64,000 nt of DNA from Chamaelirium japonicum (lineage: Eukaryota > Streptophyta > Magnoliopsida > Liliales > Melanthiaceae), in contig OX393555.1 in assembly GCA_947650365.1 (NCBI GenBank), forward strand, positions 17,244,512 through 17,308,511, read 5' to 3'. Of the stretch, positions 1-13,208 are shown one piece after another. Both the position numbers and the translations under genes were made by a program. A model generated the notes under the pieces. It had not been told where the DNA came from. It searched no databases and saw only the letters and a list, made by a program, of their open reading frames with translations. The stretch's first letter is position 1; the number at the start of each line of letters is the position of its first letter.

Positions 1-430
1 TTGCCAGCGAGCGTCGAGGCGATGCAAAGCATATCGCACTTTGCCGACGAGCGCTGAGGCGGTGCAAAGCACCACGAACTTTGTCTGCAAGCGCCAAGGC
101 GATGCGAAGCACCTCGGACTTTGCCTGCGAGCGCCGAGGTGGTGCGAAGCATCTCGCACTTTGCTGGCGAGCATCGAGGTTGTGCAAGACACCTCGTACT
201 CTATCTGTAAGTGCTGAGGCGGTATTAAGCACCTCGGACTTTGTCTGCGAGCACCAAGGTGGTGCGAAGCATCTCGCACTTTGCTGGCGAGCGCCAAGGA
301 GGTGCGAAACATCTCAGTCTTTGTCTGTGAACGCCGAGGTGGTGCGAAACACCTCGGACTTCACTTGCGAGCGCCGAGGTGGTGCGAAACACCTCGGACT
401 TCACTTGCGAGCGCCGAAGTGGTGCGAAAC
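1..430. repeat. 40-bp minisatellite, about 10.7 copies in view
   Basis: Successive 40-base units begin at 1, 41, 81, 121 and so on, each with a core like GAGCGCCGAGGTGGTGCGAA followed by a CACCTCGGACTTTG-type stretch. Units differ by point changes but hold register for all ten copies. The array runs off the left edge, so its full length is unknown. Both strands are open over much of it only because the unit lacks stops; I see no coding signal. It stops shortly before the target site of the gypsy element. Confidence 0.9.
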
Positions 431-575
431 AGAGGGAGAAGGGCTGGCGGTTCTGATCCAGACTGCCCGGCGTTAGTGGGTGCAGGTTCGGGAAAACCAT
501 GGACTGTCGGCGAGCTTGCTTGACCTGCCATGTCTGCCCGCAGTGGCGTCTAGTGGTGATGGCAGTTATTGATGG

Positions 576-3500
576 TGTCACGCCCCAGAAATCTGAAGAT
601 CGATTCTTGGGGTGTGAGGTGAGAAAAGGAAGAGGGTTCTGGGTATGGATACTTAACTATGCCAATTTAGGATTCTCACTGGGCTCTTTCTACGCTCACA
701 CACAAGCAAATGAAAGAAGGGGGAGAAACAAAAAAGGATAGTTTGGAACTTGAAGATATTTGTATTCCTTTAAGAACTAAAATTTATCAATATGGAGAAA
801 CATTAGACCAGGCTCGATCTTTAAAAGGGATATCCTTTCAGTACATGCGACCCAACGATGTCACAACATACTGACAGAATATCCTCTAAAGGAGCACGAG
901 GCTCAAGCCTCCGACGGCAAGCCAAGTATCTCACCCGCTCCCTAACACTCGGTGCATCTGTCTAGAGGTCCTATCTACTGAGCTTGTCAAATTAGGTCAA
1001 TTATTCGTCTTATATTTTTGTGGTGATCTAATCTAGGCTTGGGGTCTTGAGGAGAGGCCTACCCAAAGAATTCAGCTGGCACATTGCCACTTATCAAACT
1101 AACTAACTAATAAAATCTTATTCCAATCCAATAGATTACATCGAATGAAAGAGACTACTGTTAAAATCGACATACTAGAATTAAAAGGAAAATGCTGCAA
1201 CTCTAAAATCGTTCCTGGACTCCTACTGCTGCTCCGATGCCTCCGCTCCTGCAGAAGAGTCTACTCGTGGGATTGAGTAGCCCCCAAAAATACATTTGGG
1301 AGATTAGCCAAATAAATGGCTAGTGACAAGCTAACAATTTTAATAATTAACAACGCTCAATTTTTAAGACAATTTATTGATTAACCTAATTGTCAAGCTA
1401 TGTTCTCAATCACGTCCTATGTGTCCATGCAATTTCTACATTCACATGCAAATCCTACTGTCACTAGGTCATCGTGTATATAGTCATACAATTCAAATTT
1501 TATAATCAAACAATTACACATTCAAACATGAACCCCGGATATTTTGTTCAACCTACCCCCGGTCGGGCATTATTATCGAGCCTTTTATTTCGATGTAGAG
1601 GGCCAACTCTCTTGCCGTGCATCCACCAACTCCATGCACAATTCACCCAGATGATCATAAGGGGTTTTTCGTCTTCCACGGTGGAGCTCTACCGCCCAAC
1701 TTGCTTTACTATGGGGACTTCAACTCCCCGGGACAGGGTTGCTAGGCCAATCCCTACTAGAGGGCACCTCCTATTGGCTTTACCACAACCCTTGCCCGTA
1801 ACCCCTAGCCTACTTAACTTCGGCTGTACGCGCAAGGTGGTTCACGACCCTTGCGCGCACGGGGTCCCTACCCTCTAATTAGGTAGATTAACAAGGATTA
1901 ACATACCACATGGCATTAAAGGAACTAAACAGTGTTTAATCATATTCGATGGATTACATCAGGATTCGCACCCACTCACAACCCAGCATCATAATTAAAT
2001 ATAATAAAGCACTCTCGCCCAAAATCCATTTTATAGGGTTACCACGCTCCTCTCAAGAGGGTGGGTTCCGATAATTCTTTAATTATTTATTTTCATTTTA
2101 AGGGAATATCTATCTAAGGTGTCCATGCAAACAATAGAATATTTATAATTAAACTATTAACTTTTTATGCATGCGTCGCCGGACTCGCGACTCCGCATGC
2201 AAGGCGGGGTCCACTCGACCACATGCGACGACGTCCGACGGGACCCGCATGCAGCGTTATGGACACCTCCCTTAATTTCTATATCGATATTATTAATTAT
2301 TAAAGAAAGCTTGCTGTGTCACCTGGTCGATGTGCACGGACTCCTGTCTCTGTCCCCTTCTCCGTCCACAGCTAGATCGTCCCGGTATAAACTAGTAATT
2401 CAATCACACGAGCATATATTAAAATCTAAGTCGGTGGGTCTCTACAAGGGTGAGAAAGCCAAGTCGGGACTCGGTTCGTCTTTCGCCCAAGACATCCTCG
2501 GGCTAGGGTTTTGGGTTCAGAAAATAATTTACAGACGGACCTAAGGACCTTACAGGGTCTAAATTCGGATCGGGGGTAATTAACTAGTCTCGTTGGGTCG
2601 AATCTGGGAACGACCGGATGGGTACGAGGGTTGTTCGGGTGTGACCTGGTTTGGCTTGGTGAATCTGCCATCGGGCTGACTGCCAACAACAATACCACCA
2701 AAAAGAAAATAACAATTCTACCTAGGGTTTTCGGCTTCGGGTGCTCGGCCAAAACCGGCAGGTCAGGGGTCATGCAAAGCCAAAGGTCGACTGGGTTCAT
2801 TCGGCTATCGGGCACAAGGCATTCAATTGCCATAGCAAAGGAAGGGACGGTGTCGGTGACTGTTGGTCGGGTCGATGGCCACTCAGGATGGTCGAATGTC
2901 ATCGCCCAATTGCCGGCCACATGTATGGCGGCCATGGCTGCAGCAGGAGAAGAAGAAAACCATGGGTAGGGATCTCGGCGGGTCGGGCAGACTCAACAGT
3001 ACAAAAGAGAAAAAAAAAAGAAAAATAGGGGAAACAGGGGAGGCGGCTGACCTGATACAGGGGAGCTCGGCTCCAACTGCTCCTCTCCAATTCCGGTTGC
3101 TCTCCGGCGCCGCGCACGCAAAGCCCCACCGCGAGAGAGGAAAGAGAGAGATCGGGGAGATTGGAGGGAGGTGAGGAGGGTTCGGCTGGGTTTGGGGCTT
3201 TGATTTATAGGGGAGAGGGGGCTGCGGGGATCGGGATCGAGGGAAAAGGGGTTGCGGTTGACGGGATAGAGATGAAGGGGGAAATCGCCGGGATTTTCGG
3301 GAGGGGATCGGGGCTGAGAGGGAGATCGGAGGGTGATGGGGCTGCGGGATAGAGAGGAAATCGTGCGGGGGAGATCGGATCGGGTTGAGGGGGAGTCGGC
3401 TGAGAGATAGGTGGAGAAAGAGAGGGCTGGACGGTGAGATGGGAGAGAGAGATAGAGAGGGAGAGAGATCGGTTTTGAGAGGGAGAGAGATCTGGGTGGG

Positions 3501-4022
3501 TTTCGGATTTATTGGTGGAGATGAGAGGGAGAGATGGATGGTTGAGATGGGGTGGTTGAAAAAGTTGGTTAAAAAATTTAAGTACAGATTTGAATTGGAT
3601 AAGGTGGGGTTTCGGTTTTGGATTTGAGGGAAGAGAGATAGAGAGAGAAGGTCGGTTCGGTTGGGTTTGGTTGAGATGGGGTTTGGGTTTTTAAATTTTT
3701 TTTTTTCTCTACTAAACAATCATTGCTCGCAATTAAGCAAGTCTCGCATCGCACCGAGACGGGCCGGTGCGCAACCTCACGAGTCCGACAGACTCGCCTA
3801 AAAACCTGTTATTTTAATTGATTTAAATTATCATCAATAACATTCATGCCATGCCTCCAGCGTCGCCTAGCGACCCGGACCCGGGGCCCACTGCCCAGTC
3901 CAACTCATGTTCAAGCACACACCATTGACGATCATAAATGCGAAACAAATCAATCAATTTAGCAATAATAAAATAATAATTAAAACTGGGTTGCCCTAAA
4001 ATCAAACGTACCGGGTATTACA
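576..4022 (-). repeat. 3' LTR of the gypsy element
   Basis: About 3.45 kb, starting TGTAATACCC and ending GGCGTGACA on the minus strand. It is the near-identical partner of 8853-12263. A TATAAATC motif on the minus strand (about 3202-3209) is the likely promoter TATA box, with a strongly purine-rich, GA-repeat stretch at 3160-3660. Reading frames here are matched by equivalent frames in the other LTR and are not genes. Confidence 0.95.
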
Positions 4023-4035
4023 TCCTACCCACCTT
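4023..4035 (-). other. Polypurine tract of the gypsy element
   Basis: On the minus strand AAGGTGGGTAGGA lies directly against the TG of the 3' LTR. This is where plus-strand DNA synthesis is primed in LTR elements. The tract holds two T residues but its position is exact. Confidence 0.7.
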
Positions 4036-4071
4036 ATTAAAATTTTCGTCTCGAAAATTAACTAACACTAA

Positions 4072-7000
4072 TCATCAAACAAAAAGGAGTACTGGGACCG
4101 CATCGCTGACTCGAGCTCCCACGTAGCCTCCTCCTCACTACAGTGTTGCCACTGCACCTTCACCATAGGGATGGTCTTTGTACGAAGCACTCGATCCTCG
4201 CTAGCCAAGATCCTGACCAGTCACTCCTCATAGGACGCGTCTGAACTGAGGGTCAGGTCCTGCCAATCTAACACGTGCGACGGGTCTGGCTCATACCTCC
4301 GAAGCATTGACATGTGAAAGACACCGTGGACGTTAGAGAGCTGCGGGGGCAGTGCCAGACGATATGCCACCACGCTAGCTCTCTCCAAGATCTCGAAAGG
4401 ACCTATGAACCTCGGAGCCAACTTCCCTTTCTTCCCAAATCTGGTAATGCCTCACCGAGGGGAAACCTTCAGGAAGACATGGTCTCCGACAGTAAACTCG
4501 AGCGGGCGTCGACGCACATCTGCGTAGCTCTTCTGTCGACTCTGCGCTGCTCTAAGTTGCTTTCTAATCAGTTGGATCTTCTCAGTCATCTCCTAGACAA
4601 GCTCTGGCCCCAAGAGACTCCGCTCTCCTACCTCTGCCCAACAAAGAGGTGACCAACATGGCCTCCCGTATAAAGCTTCATAGGGGGCCATGCCGATGCT
4701 AGCTTGGTGACTATTGTTGTAGGCGAACTCTACAAGAGGTAGATGCTCCTCCCAATTGCCTCCAAAATCTACTGTGCAAGCCCGCAACATATCCTCCAAA
4801 ATCTGAATCGTCCTTTCTGACTGGCCATCCGTCTGCGGGTGAAATGCAGTGCTAAAACTGAGCTCCGTCCCCAAAGCTGTCTGCAGGCTCTACCAAAAGC
4901 GAGAAACAAACCGAGAATCTCAATCCGAGACGATGGAAACTGGAACTCCAAGCAGCTTGACAATTTCCCTCACATATAACTTCGCTCGATCGATGGATGT
5001 CATCGTCGTCCACATCGGAAAAAAGTGCGCCGACTTCGTTAGTCGGTCCACGATCACCCAAACTGAGTCATGTTTGTTCCGGGTCAGAGGCAACCCCGAA
5101 ACAAAATCCATCGTGATGTGCTCCCATTTCCACTCAGCTACTGGAAGTGGCTGTAGCAATCCAGCCGGTCTCTGGTGCTCAGCCTTGACTTACTGACAAG
5201 TCAAACATCTAGACACAAAGGCGGCCACGTCACGCTTCATGCCCTTCCACCAGAACCGTCTTCTCAAATCTGATACATCTTGGTGCCGCCAGGGTGCACC
5301 GAGAATTTGGATCGATGCGCCTCTGACAACACCTCCTCTCGAACCTCCTCATCAGCAGGGAGGCACAACCTCCTCCAAAACCTCAGACCTCCATCAGCAT
5401 CGATCGACCAATCCGGGACAGACTCCCCACTGTCGCACCGCAATCTAATGTCCTCCAACTCAGAATCCAACCTCTGTGCTGCAATCAACTTCTGAAGTAG
5501 GCTAGGCTGCACTCGCATGGTGCACAACACGGTATGAGAGGACTCCCACTGAACCCACAAATCAAAGCCTTCTATCGTGGCCAGAAAGTCCTATCAATCA
5601 GTCACCAATCTAGCAAGCTGGCTACGGGACTTTCGGCTCAAGGCATCTGCAACAACATTCGCCTTACCAGGATGGTAAAAGAACGAATAATTGAAATCCT
5701 TCAGGACCTCGATCCATCTCCTCTGACGCATATTCAGATCCTTCTGACTCCCGATGTATCGCAGACTCTTATGGTCGCAATACATGTCGAACTCCTCACC
5801 GTACAAGTAGTGCCTCCATATCTTCAGGGCGAAAACCACTACAGCCAACTCCAAGTCATGGGTGGGATAGTTCCTCTCGTGAGTCTTCAATTGCCTAGAG
5901 GCATAGGCTACCACCCTACCATCCTGCATCAGTATAGCTCCAAGCCCCATCAGTGAGGCATCGGTGAAGACAACATAACCTTTGCCACTAGCCGGAATCG
6001 TAAGCACTGGGGCCGAAGTAAGACGCCTCTTCAACTCCCGGAAGGACTTCTCACAATCTTTCGACCACTCGAACCTGACACCCTTCTTTGTCAAACGGGT
6101 GAGAGGTGCTGCTAGACGAGAAAATTCCTCCACAAAACGTCTATAATAACCTGCTAGCCCCAAGAAACTCCTGATCTCAAATACGTTCTTCGGCTGCTCC
6201 CAGACCATCACGACCTCTATCTTCGATGGATCCACGGAGATGCCTTCCTGCGAGACAACGTGTCCGAGAAATTTTACCTCCTACATCCAAAACTCACACT
6301 TACTGAGCTTGGCATACAGTTGGTGGTCTCTGAGGGTCTGCAACACAGCTGTCAGGTGCTCTCGATGATCTCCCTCCGTCTTGGAGTAAATGAGAACGTC
6401 GTCCACAAATACCACAACGAATCTGTCCAGGAACATGCTGAAGACTCGGTTCATTAGATCCATAAATGCTACAGGGGCGTTCGTTAGACCGAAGGGCATG
6501 ACCAAGAACTCATAGTGCCCATATCGCGTCCGGAACACCGTTTTCAGAATATCATCTGCTCTCACAGCCAACTGGTGGTATTCGGTCCTCAAGTCAATCT
6601 TCGAGAAATAACAAGCCCCCTTCAGCTGATCAAATAGGTCCTCAATTCGCGGTAAAGGGTACTTGTTCTTGATCGTTATGCTATTCAGCTTACGATAGTC
6701 GATACAAAGCCTCTTCGTCCCATCCTTCTTCTGAGCAAAAAGAACTGGGGCTCCCCAAGGAGACGTGCTGGGACGAATAAAGCCTCTATCGAGTAACTCC
6801 TCCAACTGGGTCTTCAGCTCCTTTAGCTCCGCGGGAGCCATCCTATACGGAGCAACTGAGATCGGTGCTGCTCCCGGTGCGAGATCTATCGCAAACTCAA
6901 CCTCTCGAGGTGGAGGCAAGCCTGGAAGCTCATCTGGGAAGACATCTGGAAAATCACGAACCATCGGTGGTAGCACCACTAGATTCCCATCTTTATCTCT

Positions 7001-8731
7001 ACTCGGTAGCTGCGCTAGTAAGCTGAGGGTGATTTGTTGCAGCGATACCGGGCACAAGATCTTTTGTTTGTCTCCCAAGAAATAGAACGCCTCGCTCCCC
7101 GGAGGTGAGAATGTAACCTTCTTAGTAAAGCAATCGAGGGTAACATGATAGGCTGACATCCAATCCATCCCAAGCAGTACGTCCACTCCTCCTAAATCCA
7201 GGATGATGAGGTTTGCCGAGAGCTCTCTGTCTCCTATATGAATGATGCAGTCCCGGCAGATCCGATCCACATCGGTGCTTACCCCGAGCGGTGAAAACAC
7301 CGACAGAGTATTACTCAATGGAACCGACTCCAGTCCCAAGGTCTTGACAAAACTAGGCACGATATAGGAGTGAGTAGACCCGCTATCGAAATGAACGAAA
7401 GCAAGGGTCGAAAAGACAGGAAGGGTACCTAGCATTATCGGAAACATGTAAGAAACTAATCTAGCTACCGGTTGCTACAGGTTCTAACGAGTCAAAACTA
7501 ATAGCAAAGACAACTACACCATTACGTCTACGAATCAAAATTCTAAGTTCAGGGTTACCTTCGATCGCTCCCCCAGAAGCCTCTAGGTCTTGACCAACTA
7601 GCATGTACGTCCTTCCCTGAGCCTGGTTGCCTCCTCCGCCCTGACGGGGGAAAGACCTCTACTGCTGTGTCTGGAGAGGACGCTACTGCTGCTGAGCTCT
7701 CTGTGGAGGCCTCTGCTGCTACACAGGTGGTGGCAGCAGAGCAGGCCTCTGGGGTGGAGCTGGTAGGAGTAGCTACCGACGAAGCTGTGGACAGTTCCAC
7801 TTCAGATGCTCAAACGAACCGCACTGAAAACATCCACGCCGCGGCGGTCCAAGAGCTGGAGGACCACGAAAGTTCTGAGGCTGGCGCGGCGGGGTCGAGT
7901 CTCCATAGGCCTGAACCTCTTCTGAGTCGATGGACCGTTGCGACTGCTGCCACTCCACTTCTCCATGATAGCGCGGGACTCCTTCAACTCCTGCTCCACT
8001 GCCAGGGACCGGTTGACCAACTCCTCATAAGATTGCCCCAAGAAAGGGGTAACCCTACCTCTGATTGCTGGATTCAAGCCATGCTCAAAACGCAAGGCTC
8101 TCCTGCCGTCGGTCGCCACCTGGTATGGAGCATACCTCGCAAGCTCTAAGAACCTGGCCTCATACTGTGTCACAGTACGAGATCCCTGATAGAGCACCAG
8201 AAACTCCATCTCCATCCGGTTCTGCACGGTAACCGAAAAGAACTTCTACCGAAAGAGTTCCTCGAACTCTTGCCACGTAATCGCTCCTCGATCTGCTGCT
8301 CTGGTGCGCTGGACAGTCTGCCACCAGAAGTCTGCCTCAGTCTCAAACTGGTACGAGGCGAAGGTCACTCTCCTATCATCGGTGATGCCCAACACGTTCA
8401 GTATCTTCTCAGTCTGCTGGAACCATCGATCGGCCTCTATGGGGTCTGGCTCGCCCTTGAAGCTCGGTGGTCCTATTGCCTTGAAGTCCTTCAGTAATTT
8501 TCCCTGCCGCTCGCCCTCGGCTTGCTGACGAGCCTGGGCCTGGGCAAGGGCAGCCTGCGCTAGCTCGGCCTGCTGCTGAGCAGCCATCTGCTGCTGTGCA
8601 ACAGCAGCCTACTGCTGCTGGACCATGGTGGCCATCCCCTAGAGCATTTCCATCATCCTCGTCGTGCTATCAGACGCAGAGGACGCTCCTGCTCCGTTGC
8701 TTGCGCTATTTCCACTCCTAATACCCGCCAT
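4072..8731 (-). pseudogene. gag-pol remnant of the gypsy element
   Basis: Order from the right: gag start near 8731 and a gag zinc knuckle (CFQCGSFEHLKWNC) near 7.8 kb; aspartic protease with FDSGSTHSY near 7.38 kb; reverse transcriptase at 6281-7447 with the FVDD active-site box; RNase H within 5594-6235; integrase with its zinc-finger part near 5.3 kb, the core at 4.9-5.1 kb and the FHPQTDGQSER block near 4.83 kb; and a chromodomain-like tail at 4.07-4.23 kb (VKVQW...EEATWELES). The region lies in several separate reading blocks and cannot make a polyprotein as it stands. Chromodomains of this class steer integration toward heterochromatin (family knowledge). Confidence 0.9.
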
Positions 8732-8837
8732 CTGAAATGAAAAGATAGTCCTAACGTCAACCATCTACTAACCAACTATTTAGACTCTAGACTTAGACTC
8801 CTGATCCTAGAAACTAACCCCTAGGAACATATCCCTA

Positions 8838-8850
8838 GGCTCTGATACCA
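8838..8850 (-). other. Primer-binding site for initiator tRNA-Met
   Basis: The minus strand reads TGGTATCAGAGCC, the complement of the 3' end of plant tRNA-iMet, two bases inside the 5' LTR. This fixes the orientation of the element and shows that the right-hand LTR is the 5' LTR. Confidence 0.93.
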
Positions 8851-8852
8851 GC

Positions 8853-11800
8853 TGTCACGCCCCAGAAATCTGAAGACCGATTCTTGGGGTGTGAGGTGAG
8901 AAAAGAAAGAGGGTTCTGGGTATGGTTACTTACCTATGCCAATTTAGGTATCTCACTGGGCTCTTTCTACGCTCACACACAAGCAAATGAAAGAAGGGGG
9001 AGAAACAAAAGAGGATAGTTTGGAACTTGAAGATATTTTTATTCCTTTAAGAACTAAAATTTATCAACAGGGAGAAACATTAGACCAGGCTCGACCTTAA
9101 AAAGGGATATCCTTTCAGTACATTCGACCCAACGATGTCACAACATACTGACAGAATATCCTCTAAAGGAGCACGAGGTTCAAGCCTCCGACGGCGAGCT
9201 AAGTATCTCACCCGCTCCCTAACACTCGGTGCATCTGTCTAGAGGTCCTATCTACTGAGCTTATCAATTTAGGTCAATTATTCGTCTTATATTTTTGTGG
9301 TGATCTAACCTAGGCTTGGGGTCTTGAGGAGAGGCCTACCCAAAGAATTCAGCTGGCACATTACCACTTATCAAACTAACTAACTAATAAAATCTTATTC
9401 CAATCCAATAGATTACATCGAATGAAAGAGACTACTGTTAAAATCGACATACTAGAATTAAAAGAAAAATGCTGCAACTCTAAAATCGTTCCTGGACTTC
9501 TACTGCTGCTCCGATGCCTCCGCTCCTGCAGAAGAGTCTACTCGTGGGAATGAGTAGCCCCCAAAAATACATTTGGGAGATTAGCCAAATAAATGGCTAG
9601 TGACAAGCTAACAATTTTAATAATTAACAATGCTCAATTTTTAAGACAATTTATTGATTAACCTAATTGTCAAGCTATGTTCTCAATCACGTCCTATGTG
9701 TCCATGCAATTTCTACATTCACATGCAAATCCTACTGTCACTAGGTCATCGTGTATACAGTCATACAATTCAAAATTTATAATCAAACAATTACACATTC
9801 TAACATGAACCCCGAATATTTTGTTCAATCTGCCCCCGGTCGGGCATTACTATCGGGCCTTTTATTTCGATGTAGAGGGCCAACTCTCTCGCCGTGCATC
9901 CACCAACTCCATGCACAATTCACCCAGATGATCATAAGGGGTTTTCCTTCTTTCACGGTGGAGCTCTACCGCCCAACTTGCTTTATTATGGGGACTTCAA
10001 GTCCCCGGGACAGGGTTGCTAGGCCAATCCCTACTCGATGGCACCTTCTATTGGCTTTACCACAACCCTTGCCCGTGACCCCTAACCTACTTAACTTCGG
10101 CTGTACGCGCAAGGTGGTTCACGGCCCTTGTGCGCACGGGGTCCCTACCCTCTAACCAGGTAGATTAACAATGATTAACATACCACATGGCATTAAAGAA
10201 ACTAAACAGTGTTTAATCATATTCGATGGATTACACCAGAATTCGCACCCACTCACAACCCAGCATTATAATTAAATATAATAAAGCACTCTCGCCCAAA
10301 ATCTATTTTATAGGGTTACCACGCTCCTCTCAAGAAGGTGGGTCCCGATAATTCTTTAATTATTTATTTTCATTTTAAGGAAATATCTATCTAAGGTGTC
10401 CATGCAAACAATAGAATAATTATTATTAAATTATTAACTTTTTATGCATGTGTCGCCGGACTCGCGACTCCGCATGCAAGGCGGGGTCCACTCGACCACA
10501 TGCGACGACGTCCGGCGGGACCCGCATGCAGCGTTATGGACACCTACCCTTAATTTCTATATCGATATTATTAATTATTAAAGAAAGCGTGTTGTGTCAC
10601 CTGGTCGATGTGCACGGACTCCTGTCTCTGGCCCCTGCTCCGTCCACAGCTGGATCGTCCCGGTACAAACTAGTAATTCAATCACACGAGCATATATTAA
10701 AATCTAAGTCGGTGGGTCTCTACAAGGGTGAGAAAGCCAAGTCGGGACTCGGTTTGTCTTTCGCCCAAGACGTCCTCGGGCTAGGGTTTTGGGTTCAGAA
10801 AATAAATTACAGACGGACCTAAGGACCTTACAGGGTCTAAATTCGGATCGGGGGTAATTAACTAGTCTCGTTGGGTCGAATCTGGGAAAGACCGGATGGG
10901 TACGAGGGTTGTTCGGGTGTGACCTGGTTTGGCTTGGCGAATCTGCCATCGGGCCGACTGCCAACAACAATACCACCAAAAAGAAAATAACAATTCTACC
11001 CTGGGTTTTCGGCTTCGGGTGCTCGGCCAAAACCGGCAGGTCAGGGGTCATGCAAAGCCAAAGGTCGACTTGGTTCATTCGGCTATCGGGCACAAGGCAT
11101 TCAATTGCCATAGCAAAGGAAGGGACGGTGTCGGTGACTATTGGTCGGGTCGATGGCCACTCAGGATGGTCGAATGTCATCGCCCAATTGCCGGCCACAT
11201 GTATGGCGGCCATGGCTGCAGCAGGAGAAGAAGAAAACCATGGGTAGGGATCTCGGCGGGTCGGGCAGACTCAACAGTACAAAAGAGAAAAAAAAAAAAA
11301 AAACAGGGGAAACAGGGGAGGCGGCTGGCCTGATACAGGGGAGCTCGGCTCCAGCTGCTCCTCTCCAATTCCGGTTGCTCTCCGGCGCCGCGCACGCAAA
11401 GCCCCACCGCGAGAGAGGAGGGTTCGGCTGGGTTTGGGGCTTTGATTTATAGGGGAGAGGGGGCTGCGGGGATCGGGATCGAGGGAAAAGGGGTTGCGGT
11501 TGACGGGATAGAGATGAAGGGGGAAATCGCCGGGATTTTCGGGAGGGGATCGGGGCTGAGAGGGAGATCGGAGGGTGATGGGGCTGCGGGATAGAGAGGA
11601 AATCGTGCGGGGGAGATCGGATCGGGTTGAGGGGGAGTCGGCTGAGAGATAGGTGGAGAGAGAGAGGGCTGGACGGTGAGATGGGAGAGAGAGATAGAGA
11701 GGGAGAGAGATCGGTTTTGAGAGGGAGAGAGATCTGGGTGGGTTTCGGGTTTATTAGTGGAGATGAGAGGGAGAGATGGATGGTTGAGATGGGGTGGTTG

Positions 11801-12263
11801 AAAGAGTTGGTTAAAAAATTTAAGTACAGATTTGAATAGGATAAGGTGGGGTTTCGGTTTTGGATTTGAGGGAAGAGAGATAGAGAGAGAAGGTCGGTTC
11901 GGTTGGGTTGGGTTTAGATGGGGTTTGGGTTTTTAATTTTTTTTTTTCTCTACTAAACAATCATTGCTCGCAATTAAGCAAGGCTCGCATCGCACCGAGA
12001 CGGGCCGGTGCGCAACCTCACGAGTCCGACAGACTCGCCTAAAAACCTGTTATTTTAATTGATTTAAATTATCATCAATAACATTCATGCCATGCCTCCA
12101 GCGTCGCCTAGCGACCCGGACCCGGGGCCCACTGCTCAGTCCAACTCATGTTCAAGCACACACCATTGACGATCATAAATGCGAAACAAATCAATCAATT
12201 TAGCAACAATAAAATTATAATTAAAACTGGGCTGCCCTGAAATCAAACGTACCGGGTATTACA
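8853..12263 (-). repeat. 5' LTR of the gypsy element
   Basis: About 3.41 kb, TG...CA ended, aligning end to end with 576-4022. A minus-strand TATAAATC at about 11444-11451 matches the same motif in the other LTR. It is followed on the plus strand by the second GATGG. Confidence 0.95.
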
Positions 12264-12268
12264 GATGG

Positions 12269-12478
12269 AGAGGGGTGGATGTGGTGCGGGGGTTATGGTG
12301 GTTCTCACCGGCCGGGGGTGGCCGGTGGGAGGGTGTGCTTTGTGACAGGAAGATGCTGAGGAGGAGGGGACTTACTGGGGGGGATTGCCGATGAGGTTTC
12401 CGGCATGCAAGGTGGAGGAGGAGGAGGGGCAGTTGTTCCCTTTCTCTCTCTCTCTCATGCATAAACAGATGTGATAAA
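12269..12478. other. No gene seen; flank of the gypsy insertion
   Basis: GC-rich sequence directly right of the target duplication. It may be 5' leader of the L1 relic that follows, but I see no diagnostic feature. A short CT run lies at its right end. Confidence 0.4.
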
Positions 12479-13208
12479 ATGAATGGGGGGCTCCTCCCAA
12501 CCTGTTTCTCCTCGAGGTGGGGGCCTAGTTCTATCCCCCTCGAGCTTCTACTTTGGAGGAATTCATCTCAGCAGGCACTAGTAAAATCAGAGTGCCTCCC
12601 CCCCCCCCCCCTACGTTTTTCTTCTCATAGTCCCCAACCTACTCCAGGAGGTACAGGAGGGGAGACAGCTGGAGTCCAAGATTGTAATGCATATTCTGCA
12701 GCTGTGTCCCAAGGTGCAGGTCAAGTGTTTGCAGAAATGACTAAGAGGGCAGACTTTGCTAGGTTCGATACCAATGATTTGCAGTTTGGTCTGGGGCATC
12801 AGAGGGCCCCTTTGGGTTCATCTATTGATGCCTAATTCGTAGGAGCAAAGACTCATAGGAGTTCTAAGCTCCCGATATATTCCTCCTACTTTGATTGGGG
12901 ATAAGAAGGTTGCTATTTGTCCTTTGAAGGAAGTGGAAAAAAAATCAGAGCTTCTGGGCACTATCTTTGGTCGGGTATGTTTTAGGCAGAAGACCTTATT
13001 ATCAGTATCTCAAATCAATTCTAATGAAACTCTGCAAGCCTAAAGGGAGCTTGGAGATCTTCTCTCGTGAGAAGGGTATTTTTCTGTTCCGGTTTGGACT
13101 CGAAGAGGATTACTTCAGGGTTTTGGAAGGAGGTCCTTGGCACATCGGTGGTAGGCCTTTAGTGCTTAAGAAATGGGAGAAATGAATGAACTATGAGAGG
13201 GATATATG
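12479..13208 (+). pseudogene. L1 LINE ORF1 relic, N-terminal part (DUF4283)
   Basis: Translation near 12.89-12.96 kb reads GDKKVAICPLKEVEKKSELL, the start of a plant L1 ORF1 DUF4283 domain. The frame then shifts, and 12967-13185 continues it with LGRRPYYQYLK, GIFLFRFGLEEDYFRVLEGG and PWHIGGRPLVLKKW, all DUF4283 hallmarks. A stop also ends the preceding frame near 12.83 kb. The domain is cut at about 13.2 kb by an LTR-like insertion and resumes at 16.27 kb. Such proteins bind LINE RNA. No function remains. Confidence 0.8.

Larger units (their letters stand above)
576..12263 (-). mobile_element. Full-length Ty3/gypsy chromovirus (Tekay/Del type), degraded inside
   Basis: Two long direct repeats (576-4022 and 8853-12263), each with TG...CA ends, bracket a 4.8 kb interior on the minus strand. 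The 5-bp target duplication GATGG is perfect (571-575 and 12264-12268). A tRNA-iMet primer site follows the right-hand LTR and a purine-rich tract precedes the left-hand LTR, so the 5' LTR is the right one. Domain order gag, protease, RT, RNase H, integrase, chromodomain is that of a gypsy chromovirus; the 3.4 kb LTRs suit Tekay/Del. The structure is whole but the coding part is a fossil with roughly eight to ten breaks. The LTRs look a few percent different by eye, which suggests an insertion of a few million years at most (inference, not counted). Confidence 0.95.

Noticed and set aside
2426-3719. Open frames of up to 278 codons in the left gypsy LTR (and matching ones at 10.7-11.4 kb)
   Set aside because: They overlap each other on both strands, lie in GA-rich low-complexity DNA, and recur because the LTR is duplicated. 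No domain.
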